In this document: piece by piece, positions 55,406 to 63,945 of the stretch
Position numbering within the stretch: the first letter of the stretch is position 1
Layout of the letters: every line of letters begins with the position of its first letter
NCBI GenBank assembly: GCA_017302165.1
Contig: JAFLCW010000001.1
Location: 558,001 to 622,000 of the forward strand
Direction of reading: 5' to 3'
Source: Alphaproteobacteria bacterium
GTDB lineage: Bacteria > Pseudomonadota > Alphaproteobacteria > Micavibrionales > Micavibrionaceae
DNA: 64,000 bases
Translations under genes and position numbers: made by a program
Notes under the pieces: generated by a model
What the model was told of the DNA's origin: nothing
The model's input: only the letters and a program-made list of their open reading frames with translations
Databases searched by the model: none

Positions 55406-55741
55406 ATGACTGATTTTGCTCTTTACGTAATAAAAGCACCACCGTGTCGTGATCATTTCGTGAATTCGGCTCTGGATAGAACTTATTCGGATGCAGAAAT
55501 GAGCCAGATACGCCGCAAGATTTTAGATCAGAAGCCAGATGAAGCACTTGATCGCCTCTTTCGCTTGATGGATGCACGGCCTAATCTTCCCGAAACACGC
55601 GATCAGGGTATCAGAGCTATTGTTGAGAAGGCCTTCGATTATCTCACGCCAACGGAGCGCCGGGAATATGTTCCAAAGCTCGCAAACATCGGGTACCGCC
55701 CGATCCATGCGCCAGGGTTATCGCCAACGTTTTTCAATTAA
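55406..55741 (+). CDS. Unknown small soluble protein
   Basis: 111 residues, no signal peptide, mostly helical, with a middle DQKPDEALDRLFRLMDARP and a C-terminal LTPTERREYVPKLANIGYRP. No family recognised. It lies just before the palindromic region that separates the element's small genes from the NTPase operon. Confidence 0.5.
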   Translation: MTDFALYVIKAPPCRDHFVNSALDRTYSDAEMSQIRRKILDQKPDEALDRLFRLMDARPNLPETRDQGIRAIVEKAFDYLTPTERREYVPKLANIGYRPIHAPGLSPTFFN

Positions 55742-56001
55742 ACCTGCGCTCTCAAACCCGGTTCATGTTTGGCATCACAGTTTGGTACTACCAGCCCACA
55801 CATTTGCGATTGGTGGGTGATAGCGCTGAAGGCAAGATGTGCGTGGTAGTACCACGCCCCCTTGGCAAGGGGGCCGCTGCGCGCCCCCGTTGCATCCCCC
55901 AGGCCGTGGCGCTTAATCGGTATCGAGCCGCCGCCGCGCTATTGAAACGCTGCCGTTTCAACCCGCGATTTCGCGAGCTCGACATAGAATCTGGCTTTGG
56001 T
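55742..56001. repeat. Palindrome cluster downstream of the defence-like operon
   Basis: 260 non-coding bases hold at least four dyad structures. TGGTACTACCA (55783-55793) and its reverse complement TGGTAGTACCA (55844-55854), themselves near-palindromes, form an 11-bp inverted pair 50 bases apart. CCCCCTTG/CAAGGGGG lies at 55857-55873, TTGAAACG/CGTTTCAA at 55942-55961 with loop CTGC, and CGCGA/TCGCG at 55964-55975. They lie after a plus-strand gene and after the stop of the huge minus-strand gene. Transcription terminators, an origin of transfer or a partition or plasmid-type site are all possible; the sequence alone does not decide. Confidence 0.6.
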
Positions 56002-59000
56002 CTATTGCTCGCGCTTGCTGAGATCTATTCCAATGACGCGCAACTCGTCGACGCCAGGATATCTAGGCGATAGCTCAAGCCAGTAATCCTGCAGCGCTTT
56101 CACGGCACCTTCAAAATCTACCATCGTGCCATTTGGCAGCTGCCAGCGCTGACGTTTCTTTCCACGGTTCACGAGCAGGAAAATGCCTCGTGACGATCGG
56201 CGATCCCGCAAATAGTCGCCTAACAACTGGTTTTCGAATCGCTCGAACAGCGTCGGACCTGGGTGCTTATCGGCGATCTTAAGTTCCGTGGGTACTGGCG
56301 ATGAGATACCGACGCCGTGGAAACGAAGATCTGTGCGCTTCTCGTCGGCAAGCTCTTCTTCCTGCGATATCTGGTAGCGACCAGCGGACATACGTTCGAG
56401 TTCATGGCCGAAATAGTTGCGCATGACTTCTTCTTGATCGATGTCCAGAAGCACCTTAGCGACACTGGTATTCCCGTTCTCCATATCATCCTTGAGGTCG
56501 AGGAGATGGTTCACGGCGAGCTCAAACAGTTCCCGATGGTTGCGCGGTGTGCGTTCCTGATCGTTATAGAACTCGCGCACCTGCTCGGGTGTCCACGCGT
56601 CCATATCAGCGTCTTGCGTGGCCCTTTGGAGCGCTCGATATGCAATCCATTTGCTGGTATCGACGTTGGTTTCTCCTGCTGCGATATTCGTCATGGCGAT
56701 ATAGGCCTCCTTCCCGCTGATTGAATTCAGCAAGTTGAAGATCGCGTCTCGGGAGCTTTGGGCGCGGTCTCGCAGGGTTGGCGAGTAGGCCTCACCGTTT
56801 GCCCTGTTGATGTCTTCAGATCGATGAACATGCCGGTGCAGCAATACGTAGAGCTGCTCCAGAAACTGCGGCTCTTTGAACGCAGTTCGCCCGACTGGAA
56901 AGTCACTGTGTCGGTCGCCGAAAAGATGCGTGGCATAGCTCATCGCCAAATCCACCGACTCCCGGTTCTCCGACAGCCCATCGAGGTAGGATGAGAACGC
57001 GGGGATTGCTGCCGCTGGCTCTATCCCCGTCCACACCGCAAACCACTGTACCGGATGCTTCGTATCGGGATCCGCTGCGCGCTTCTTGGCTAGAGCCAGC
57101 ATTTCTGCGTCCGGTACACCGGAGGCGAGTACAATCTGCAAAAGCTTGTTGAGCGTCTCTGCATTCCTCGGCTCACGGTCCAGCAGTATCTCAAAGATGG
57201 ACGGACCCAGCTCAGGCCAAGCCCATTTTCCGGACCAGGCGAGATCGGAGATTATGTAGTGCATCCCGCCTTCCGGCTCGGAGGCGATCTCAAACTCCAC
57301 TTCCCGCATCATCAGCTTGGCAAGCGTGCCCTTGTGTTTCGCGTACAGGCGGGGGAACCAATCAGGAAAGCCATTGAGTTCATGTGCCGCAAAGAGCCAG
57401 GCTCGCTCGGCTTCCGGCTCTGACACGCTACTCGGCCAGTCAGGTGTTTCGCGGGCTTCTATGGCAAGACCGGTAAGGCCGAGTATGGTCGATGCTGTTG
57501 TGGTGTTGGCTTCCGCGCCCTCCGAACGAAGTTTCGGGGTGGCACGATGCGCATGGAGGATGGCTCCATCGCGATACGCTCTTGCGATCTCCTCGCCAAA
57601 CTCCGGAACAAGCGAGCGCCAGTCGCCGGAGGTCCATTTGCCTTTCTGCTCCGACTTGTTTCGCGCTTGGTGGTGCAGGTACCATTGGGTTTTGGACACG
57701 TCGTTCGAGTTTGGAAATCCAGGGTCGCGAAGCGTATCGAGATGCTGGCCGATATACTCCCGCGACTCACGCAGGTTGTCCTTTTCCCGCCGAGCGCGCG
57801 CCTTCGCCTGCTTTTTCCATTTCAGATTCTGCCTAGAAAACTCGTCATCTTGCTTTGGCGGATGCAGGAAAAGCTCTAGCCGAGCGCCCAACTCCGGGAC
57901 GCCGGAAACAGCGCTTTTCAGCTGCTTCAGTCTCGCCGCGCCCCGCCCTCCCTGAACATAGGAGTCGATAGCGCCGGATAGTGCCATCAGCTTGTCATTC
58001 ATCGCACTACGCGCAGCAATTTCGCCGATGAAGTAGTCGAAGTCCTCGGCAGAAAACCTCCAAAATGCTTGAAAGGAATTCGCCTGCCAGATGTTGGTGA
58101 TAGGGCCGAAGTTGGTGCCCTCATGATCCTTGCGGGCCCGTTCGACCTCGGCCCAAAACAAGGCGCGGTTGAGCTCCCGCCAATCCGGCACCAGTTTTGA
58201 AAAGTCGGCTTTGAGATCACGAATATCTGTATCGAACCTCTTCGATACCGGCAGTATCCCCATAACGTTCAAGGACGCAGCGGTCATTGCACCGGGGTGG
58301 CGTTCCCTTACCAGACGCTCCACAGCGGCCGCAGCGGGATAGAAAAGCCATCCGAACCGTGTTGAAATCTTGCAGAACCGTGCATCGAAGAACGGAGCGA
58401 CAGACAGAAGTGCGTGAAGTCGTTCCAGGAGTTTTAGCAGGCTGCCGACCGGCATCCTTTCAACGAGTTTAGTGACACCATCTTTAAAGTGATCGACCGT
58501 ATACTTTGCGAGCGGTTCAGCTCGTGCGATCTCTCCAAGCAGCCAGTCGACCTCCTCGTCAGCGCCTTCGAGCGTGTCGCAAATCTCATTTAGCCACTCT
58601 CGGTCAGGTGGTCTCGACTCTCCTGAGATCGCGTTCCGCACATCGCGCATATCGTCCTTTGACCCGACTGCATGCACCGCGCGGATAGCCGTCATCCGGT
58701 GATACTTTCCGGCATTGGCCATGAGCGCGTGTTCTTTCGCCTCTGGAAGGAGGTTCTTCAGTTCACCGAGCCAAATCATTCGCAGCAGGAAGCTCGCCGC
58801 CTCTTTATCGTTCGAGTGCGCTTGCAGCAGCCTGCGGATATCTTCACTAAGATCGGAATGCGCAAAGCGTTGAACCGCTGCAAAGTCCGTCGGTGCTCTC
58901 GGAGAGCGTCCTGGCACTAAGTCCTGCACTACTTCCGTGAGTATCTCTTGGCGTGTGGGCAGGGGCAGTGAAGCGGGATCGCCACCCTCGAAGAGCACTT

Positions 59001-60375
59001 CAGGCGCAAGGGCCCGCACACGTTTGCGGATGCGATCATCATAAAGCGCAACCCAAGGCAGGATGGGCCGCATGACGGGCACTATGATGTTGACCCCATA
59101 ACTCGTCTTGAAGAACATATCCTCGATCGCGCGGCGAGACGCAGGTTTTGCCAGCATCTCCCTCAGCCATTCGGCCGCCAGATATTCTCTCACCGTTCTG
59201 TGGTGAAACCGGACCGCCCCATAAATGGCAGCATCAAAAATTGGGCGCTCAAGCAGCGCTTTCCGTTCCGGAGGAGACCAATCAGACAAGACTTTATCGA
59301 CAGCGATGCCTTTGAGGCCATCGTGCCCTTCAGGGACTTGAATTGCAGGGTTGCGTCCAAGCGTTGTTGCGGCTGCGAGAAGCTTGGCACCCAGCAGCGC
59401 CTTCGCCTCTGTCAGATGGACTAGATCCGCACGCTCCTGATCGCGCTCCTTGAGACGGCGCTCCACTCCATCTTCCATGATGGTACGGCGAGTACCAATC
59501 GCGCCGCGTTTCAACCAGGAAGCAACGAGGTCTTCGAGGTCTTGCGGGAGAGCTGCAAACGACCACGCGTCCGCTCGCTCGATCGCATCGCCGAACGCTT
59601 TCGTGTTGTTGACGCCACGCGCGGCCGCAAACGTCTCAACCTGATCCCGTGACAATCCCTCCAGTGTGACTATTCTGAATGGCCCGGACGTCTTCGGCTT
59701 TTCTTTCTTCGACTTGGATTCAGACGTGTCGATGCTCGGCTCATCGCCATCGTGGTCCTCGTCGCCCATAAGATCATCAACAAGGTCGTCTGCGGACGGC
59801 GGCGTATTGTGAATATCGTCGTTGGCGACTTTGGTTATCTCTGTAAAAGGCAGATGCACTCTTGCGCGATCCAAGTCGGTTTTTGGCCGCCACGCTGACA
59901 TTCGGCCGCTCAGAAATATATGAACCCTGTCGAAGGCAAGCTTCAGCTTTTCTCCGAGTAGCTGAAGCGCGAGTTCGAAATCCCGAGGATGGCGCAGCCG
60001 CGCCTCATCGACTGAATCCAGGAAGAGCCAACCCTCCGCGCCGGACGCTACCCATTCATTGAATTCGCCTTCGTTTCCGACATCGAATGCGCTCGAGAAA
60101 TGCTGCGGGATGTTCTCAAGCCTTAGGAAAAATGCAGCCTTGCCCTCGGACCGAAGTTTTTTGGCGATTGTGCGAAGCTCTTCGGTTTTCCCCGATCCTG
60201 CCTCAGAGAGAATTACGACCCGATAGTTCTGCAGCAGCTCTGCCCAGCGAATGCCGTCGGACACATACAACGCCTTCGACAGGTCCGCATCGTCGCTCTC
60301 ACTTGCGTAGCTTGAAAGTTCTCGAAAGCTGCGGTCTAGCGGTACATGCTGAAAATCTTCCTGATCACCTGACAT
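56002..60375 (-). CDS. Giant NACHT/STAND-like NTPase with C-terminal PD-(D/E)XK-like nuclease motif
   Basis: 1457 residues from the ATG at 60375 (AGGTG nine bases upstream; a GTG at 60387 is possible). Walker A SEAGSGKT (about 57-64), Walker B WLFLDSVDEARL (116-127) and a sensor-like FLSGR (about 154-158) make an AAA/NACHT NTPase. The FHHRTVREYLAAEWL motif (about 390-404) is typical of NACHT/STAND proteins. A long helical region without clear repeats follows (about 410-1300). The C-terminal domain (about 1320-1457) has D near 1349 (RTDLRF) and ELK near 1364-1366 (PTELK), with a preceding Glu helix: a PD-(D/E)XK nuclease pattern. It starts 15 bases after rloB. Probably a sensor that activates an effector nuclease (inference from family). 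Confidence 0.75.
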   Translation of the reverse strand: MSGDQEDFQHVPLDRSFRELSSYASESDDADLSKALYVSDGIRWAELLQNYRVVILSEAGSGKTEELRTIAKKLRSEGKAAFFLRLENIPQHFSSAFDVGNEGEFNEWVASGAEGWLFLDSVDEARLRHPRDFELALQLLGEKLKLAFDRVHIFLSGRMSAWRPKTDLDRARVHLPFTEITKVANDDIHNTPPSADDLVDDLMGDEDHDGDEPSIDTSESKSKKEKPKTSGPFRIVTLEGLSRDQVETFAAARGVNNTKAFGDAIERADAWSFAALPQDLEDLVASWLKRGAIGTRRTIMEDGVERRLKERDQERADLVHLTEAKALLGAKLLAAATTLGRNPAIQVPEGHDGLKGIAVDKVLSDWSPPERKALLERPIFDAAIYGAVRFHHRTVREYLAAEWLREMLAKPASRRAIEDMFFKTSYGVNIIVPVMRPILPWVALYDDRIRKRVRALAPEVLFEGGDPASLPLPTRQEILTEVVQDLVPGRSPRAPTDFAAVQRFAHSDLSEDIRRLLQAHSNDKEAASFLLRMIWLGELKNLLPEAKEHALMANAGKYHRMTAIRAVHAVGSKDDMRDVRNAISGESRPPDREWLNEICDTLEGADEEVDWLLGEIARAEPLAKYTVDHFKDGVTKLVERMPVGSLLKLLERLHALLSVAPFFDARFCKISTRFGWLFYPAAAAVERLVRERHPGAMTAASLNVMGILPVSKRFDTDIRDLKADFSKLVPDWRELNRALFWAEVERARKDHEGTNFGPITNIWQANSFQAFWRFSAEDFDYFIGEIAARSAMNDKLMALSGAIDSYVQGGRGAARLKQLKSAVSGVPELGARLELFLHPPKQDDEFSRQNLKWKKQAKARARREKDNLRESREYIGQHLDTLRDPGFPNSNDVSKTQWYLHHQARNKSEQKGKWTSGDWRSLVPEFGEEIARAYRDGAILHAHRATPKLRSEGAEANTTTASTILGLTGLAIEARETPDWPSSVSEPEAERAWLFAAHELNGFPDWFPRLYAKHKGTLAKLMMREVEFEIASEPEGGMHYIISDLAWSGKWAWPELGPSIFEILLDREPRNAETLNKLLQIVLASGVPDAEMLALAKKRAADPDTKHPVQWFAVWTGIEPAAAIPAFSSYLDGLSENRESVDLAMSYATHLFGDRHSDFPVGRTAFKEPQFLEQLYVLLHRHVHRSEDINRANGEAYSPTLRDRAQSSRDAIFNLLNSISGKEAYIAMTNIAAGETNVDTSKWIAYRALQRATQDADMDAWTPEQVREFYNDQERTPRNHRELFELAVNHLLDLKDDMENGNTSVAKVLLDIDQEEVMRNYFGHELERMSAGRYQISQEEELADEKRTDLRFHGVGISSPVPTELKIADKHPGPTLFERFENQLLGDYLRDRRSSRGIFLLVNRGKKRQRWQLPNGTMVDFEGAVKALQDYWLELSPRYPGVDELRVIGIDLSKREQ

Positions 60376-60390
60376 GTAACCGTGCACCTA

Positions 60391-61032
60391 TTACTTCTTG
60401 AGCCCGCGCAGCACGGTCACCAGTTCGTGCATGTCTGTGTAAGCTTCATTGCCGGGACGACGGCTAAACCTCTGCTTGAGGATCTCTCCTCGATCTAGCG
60501 CGGTCTGAATGTTGGGGACCGTCGCGGCATAGCTGCCCTTATTGCCCTTTTCGTAGTCGACGATATGTTTTTTCAGCCGTGCCAATGTTTCGGTGCGATG
60601 CAAGAAGGCCTGGATGTCTTCAAAGTGGAGCAGTAGCCAGAGCTCGAAGCTTTGCACTGTAACTATGGCTTCGAAGGCTGTGGGCACGCCCTCGTCATTC
60701 TTCCACTTCTTATCGCGGGCCTCGGCCATGTCGAGCGCCGCGATATAGGTCTGATGATCGTCGCGATCGAACACCGCGTAGACCCGCTCATAGCCTTTCG
60801 TTCGCTTGAATTCTGTCTCGGCAGATTTCACGACTTGTTTGGGCTCCGTGCCAAGGACACTGTGCAGCACCCTGACGTCCACGCTGGAAATTCTGGCTTC
60901 CTGTCTGATTTCGTCCAGGTAGTTCGGTTCGGTTTTCGAACCCTCACAGACGATAAGAATACGTTCTCGCGCGGTGCGCTTTGGCTTTCCACGCTTCAAA
61001 TCCTTCGATGACCGGCCGCGGTTCTTAGGCAT
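60391..61032 (-). CDS. rloB: RloB/AbiLii-like TOPRIM protein
   Basis: 213 residues. A basic N terminus is followed by a TOPRIM-type core: ILIVCEGSKTEPNYL (conserved Glu, about residue 31) and YAVFDRDDH (DxD-like). RloB family proteins form the partner of the RloA ATPase; the pair corresponds to AbiLi/AbiLii (abortive infection) and resembles AriA/AriB of PARIS in having an ATPase and a TOPRIM protein. The TOPRIM part is thought to be the effector nuclease. It overlaps rloA by eight bases and is followed by the giant NTPase gene. Confidence 0.85.
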   Translation of the reverse strand: MPKNRGRSSKDLKRGKPKRTARERILIVCEGSKTEPNYLDEIRQEARISSVDVRVLHSVLGTEPKQVVKSAETEFKRTKGYERVYAVFDRDDHQTYIAALDMAEARDKKWKNDEGVPTAFEAIVTVQSFELWLLLHFEDIQAFLHRTETLARLKKHIVDYEKGNKGSYAATVPNIQTALDRGEILKQRFSRRPGNEAYTDMHELVTVLRGLKK

Positions 61033-62287
61033 TGGTCGTCAGCCGCTTCAGAATGGGGACAGCGCCATAGCGCCCTCCTAGATAACCACGCTCAAGCGCC
61101 TCGTTCTTCCGCGGAGAGAAGTCAGTGAGTGGGTACAGGTTCGACGCCTGCTCTTCGTCTTTTTCGGTGAACCAGATCTGGTCCCGCCTCAGATGCGCGC
61201 CGTCGAGAAGTGAGGTGTCATGCGTCGTGAAGATCAGCTGCGCGTTGCTCTTGTTGACCTCGGGGTCGTGGAACATCTCGATCAGTTGGCGAACAAGAAG
61301 AGCATGCAGGCTACGGTCGATTTCATCGACGATCAGCACCTGCCCGCGCTCGAAAATATCGAAGAGTGGGCCGGCGAAGCTGAAGAGCTTTCGCGTCCCT
61401 TCCGATTCATCCAGAAAATCAAAGACCGCCGAGCCCTTGCTCGATGAGTGCCGGAAAGTCGGCACCACGACGTTCTGCTCTTGGCGGCCATGATGCGTGA
61501 AACCGCCGGTCGCCAGATCGATGTTGAAGCTCTGCAGCTCACTCTTAACCTCTTTGAGCGCGATCTCATCGATGCTGATGTCAGCCTCCGAGAGGAACTG
61601 ACGCACACGTCCCGACTTCTCGCGGACGATGTGATTGATCGTGTATTCGGGCGCAGGTCCGTTGCCATTCTCGAAGATGACGAGGCGTTGCGAGATGTAG
61701 TCGAACACGGGGCGCAGCGAGTCACTGTTGAGCTGGATGGCTGTCGACAGGAAGAGCGCATTAGGGCGCGTGGCCTCTTTCCAGACGTTGCGATTGCCTT
61801 TGAAGTGGGCCTCGCTGAACTTGTAGTCGTCTTCACCCGTCTCGGTATTGATCTCGCGCGTAAACCAGGTCTGCGGCTGGCGCGTTTTGTAAACGAGCAG
61901 CCACTCTTCAACGATGCGGCTGGCGGTCAGAGAGAAGCCGTACTGGTAGCGGACCCCCTTTAGCAAGAACGTAAGCTCAAACTCAGTGGGCTCCTTGTCC
62001 GTCTCGGGATCGAGGCGGAAGGGCTGGATGTTGAGCTGAGCGTCGGGCTTTAGGTTTGCCGATTCCACGACAACTCCGCGCATCAACTGGAGCGCGCGGA
62101 TGAGGTTGGATTTGCCGCTAGCATTGGCACCATAAACGCCGGCTGAGCGAAGCACGCGCGGAACGGACGCATTGTCCGTCGAAACAATATTGGAGCTCTC
62201 TAGATCCTTGTCGGGGGATGCTAGAAGCGAAAGACGGTTCTCGCCTTTGAAGGACCTGAAATTTGTGACGCGGAACTCAATTAACAT
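61025..62287 (-). CDS. rloA: RloA/AbiLi-like AAA ATPase
   Basis: 420 residues from the ATG at 62287 (GGAGG five bases upstream, stronger than the alternative at 62299). An AAA_15/OLD-like ATPase with RVTNFRSFKGENRLSL, Walker A GVYGANASGKSN (about residues 55-66), a signature-like region around residue 300, Walker B GQVLIVDEIDRSL and an H-loop LIFTTHDTSLLDG. Such ABC/SMC-like ATPases sense phage proteins or DNA ends in defence systems (AbiL, PARIS, retron-Eco8-type). It heads the operon rloA-rloB-NTPase. Confidence 0.88.
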   Translation of the reverse strand: MLIEFRVTNFRSFKGENRLSLLASPDKDLESSNIVSTDNASVPRVLRSAGVYGANASGKSNLIRALQLMRGVVVESANLKPDAQLNIQPFRLDPETDKEPTEFELTFLLKGVRYQYGFSLTASRIVEEWLLVYKTRQPQTWFTREINTETGEDDYKFSEAHFKGNRNVWKEATRPNALFLSTAIQLNSDSLRPVFDYISQRLVIFENGNGPAPEYTINHIVREKSGRVRQFLSEADISIDEIALKEVKSELQSFNIDLATGGFTHHGRQEQNVVVPTFRHSSSKGSAVFDFLDESEGTRKLFSFAGPLFDIFERGQVLIVDEIDRSLHALLVRQLIEMFHDPEVNKSNAQLIFTTHDTSLLDGAHLRRDQIWFTEKDEEQASNLYPLTDFSPRKNEALERGYLGGRYGAVPILKRLTTNA

Positions 62288-62444
62288 CGCGACCTCCATT
62301 CTTATCTAATTTTTGCATATAAAATGCAAAAAGTCGAGACATTTATGGTCTACTACCTAGTTTTTCCCGCCAGCACCCATGAGACAAATTTCGGGTTATC
62401 ACGAAGAGAGGAATTCTGGTTCATCGAAGCCACAAGGAGCGAAG
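62288..62444. other. Upstream region of the defence-like operon
   Basis: It holds the rloA promoter region: the perfect palindrome TTTTTGCAT/ATGCAAAAA (62310-62332, see separate entry) and, further up, IS-like sequence (CCCATGAGACAAATTTCGGGTT) leading into the transposase remnant. Confidence 0.5.
62310..62332 (-). promoter_or_regulatory. Palindromic operator or promoter element before rloA
   Basis: TTTTTGCAT, a 5-base centre, then ATGCAAAAA: a perfect 9-bp inverted repeat about 23 bases upstream of the rloA start codon. It also contains a possible -35 (TTGCAT). A repressor site or a hairpin in the mRNA 5' end are both possible. It is the only strongly A/T-rich dyad in the element upstream of a gene of this type. 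Confidence 0.5.
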
Positions 62445-62576
62445 ATGAAACAGAACCAAAGGACCGGGCCAGCGAACTCCGGGCTGGACAAAGCACCGGC
62501 AGAACAAGTGCTGAAGGACATCCGGCGTCGGCAGTATTCGGCTGAGGAGACGAGCCTCCCGTCCGAAAACGCCTGA
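62445..62576 (+). pseudogene. IS3-family transposase OrfA remnant
   Basis: A 43-codon frame from the ATG at 62445 (AAGGAG eight bases before). It begins MKQNQRTGPANS and contains AEQVLKDIRRRQYSAEE, which matches the N terminus of IS3-group OrfA proteins (AEQVVKDIRRATRRQYSAEEKIRIVLEG), lacking three residues after DIRR and stopping right after SAEE. The DNA-binding and catalytic parts are absent. It is a deletion remnant or solo fragment, evidence that an insertion sequence once sat between rloA and the relaxase gene. Confidence 0.7.
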
Positions 62577-62661
62577 ATTGTCCCAAATCATCAGACGACG
62601 GACACGCGCGCGACCGCGATACGGCATTATCTATCCCATTAAAGACCCACTGATCCGCGCG

Positions 62662-63945
62662 CTACCGCTTTCTGGTGTGAGGACGATGTAGTGGAGCGGG
62701 TGCATTCTCTCGCTGAAACTCGGCAAACAGCCCAAACCGTTTCACTCGGTCCGGCGTTAGATCGCGGTGCAACCGCCGCAGTTGGACAGCTTCAGCCTGC
62801 CGAAGCCGCTGGATGTCCTTTTGTAAGGCCTGCCGTTCCAAAAGGTGCTGATCAATCTGGGCTTGGCGTTCGGTCCAGTCGCGTTTTATGGCGGCCTCTG
62901 CCTCATCGGAATTCTGCTTCAGCAGGGATTTGTAATTCCCCGTCATGCGGAGCCAGAGCGCCTTCAGGCCTCGCGGTAACCGCATCGCGCGAGTTTGAGC
63001 TTCCAGGAGAGTTCGTGCTGTCTGCTTCTCATCCAGAGCTTGCCGCTCCGCGCGTTGACGGGTGACGAGGGCTCGGCGTCTGGTATCCAGCTTCTCCCGC
63101 TCAGTTGCGAAGCGATCACGTGCCTGTTCCACAAATTCGCTGAGCTTGGGTGAAAGTGCGGACGCCAATTCACGTCGTGCCTTCTGGGCGTCAGGCAGAT
63201 CAGCGGGTGATCCTAATCTGGATTCCAATGCCTTGGTGTTCTGGCCTGTCCAGCGCGAGAGTGAATAGACCTCTCCTTTGAGATCGACAGCCACGAAGCC
63301 ACGACTATCGCCACGCGCAAGGGCAAATCCCCGGACAGCCAGAGCCTGCCCGAATGCCTTTCGGGAGTCCGATGATTCCCAGCATTCGGCGAAAAGGGCT
63401 TTCAGTGCTTTTGGGTCGGCCTTGCGCCGCTTGGCCTGTTGCCATTCGGCGAGGGTGAAGTTCAGGGGATCGCGGGCTTCCGGGTTCACAAGGCCGCGCG
63501 GCATCTGCCAGCCATGTTCCCGGTAGAGTTCACGGGAGATATCCGTGAGCTTCCGCTTGAAGTGGGGGAGATGCACGGCGGTCATCGTTTCGGCATGGAT
63601 GCGGCTCCACACGACATGCGCATGGCGACGGCCCTCCTTTTCATGGAACAGGACAGCGCGCGGCTGGCCTTCAAAGCCAAGCTTCCGTTCGATCCGAGAA
63701 ATCACCTTTTCGAAATCCTCGACCGGGACACTGGCTAGAGCAGGCGGGTTCAGGCTGAGAGAGAACAGATACTGACGGCACCGTGTCCCCCGGCTGACGG
63801 CATCCGCTTCCCGGAACGCCCCATAGAGATCATCGGCACTGAAGCCCCGCAATTCATGCAGGGTCACGTGATCGTTCTCACGGGTGTTAAGAAGATGCGC
63901 CGCCAGCTCCTGACCGAATCCACGCTGTGAGCCCTTGAGTATCAT
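62662..63945 (-). CDS. Relaxase / mobilisation nuclease (MobA/VirD2-like)
   Basis: 427 residues, GGAGG six bases before the ATG at 63945. The N-terminal relaxase domain (about 1-190) has the MILKGSQRGFGQELAAHL start, YLFSLSLNPP and the metal-binding HxH motif GRRHAHVVWSRIH (about residues 105-117). The middle part carries the RGFALARGDSRGFVAV segment common in MobA-type relaxases. The C-terminal ~170 residues are a long Arg/Gln/Glu-rich coiled coil. It nicks oriT and is carried into the recipient with the strand. Its start overlaps the stop of the previous gene (ATGA), so it is co-transcribed with it. Confidence 0.92.
   Translation of the reverse strand: MILKGSQRGFGQELAAHLLNTRENDHVTLHELRGFSADDLYGAFREADAVSRGTRCRQYLFSLSLNPPALASVPVEDFEKVISRIERKLGFEGQPRAVLFHEKEGRRHAHVVWSRIHAETMTAVHLPHFKRKLTDISRELYREHGWQMPRGLVNPEARDPLNFTLAEWQQAKRRKADPKALKALFAECWESSDSRKAFGQALAVRGFALARGDSRGFVAVDLKGEVYSLSRWTGQNTKALESRLGSPADLPDAQKARRELASALSPKLSEFVEQARDRFATEREKLDTRRRALVTRQRAERQALDEKQTARTLLEAQTRAMRLPRGLKALWLRMTGNYKSLLKQNSDEAEAAIKRDWTERQAQIDQHLLERQALQKDIQRLRQAEAVQLRRLHRDLTPDRVKRFGLFAEFQRENAPAPLHRPHTRKR

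Noticed and set aside
55765..56073. A 102-codon plus-strand ORF over the palindrome cluster
   Set aside because: Its composition follows GC-rich palindromes and it overlaps the end of the NTPase gene on the other strand.
62353..62586. A 77-codon minus-strand ORF upstream of rloA
   Set aside because: It is antisense to the IS3 OrfA remnant and has no ribosome site.
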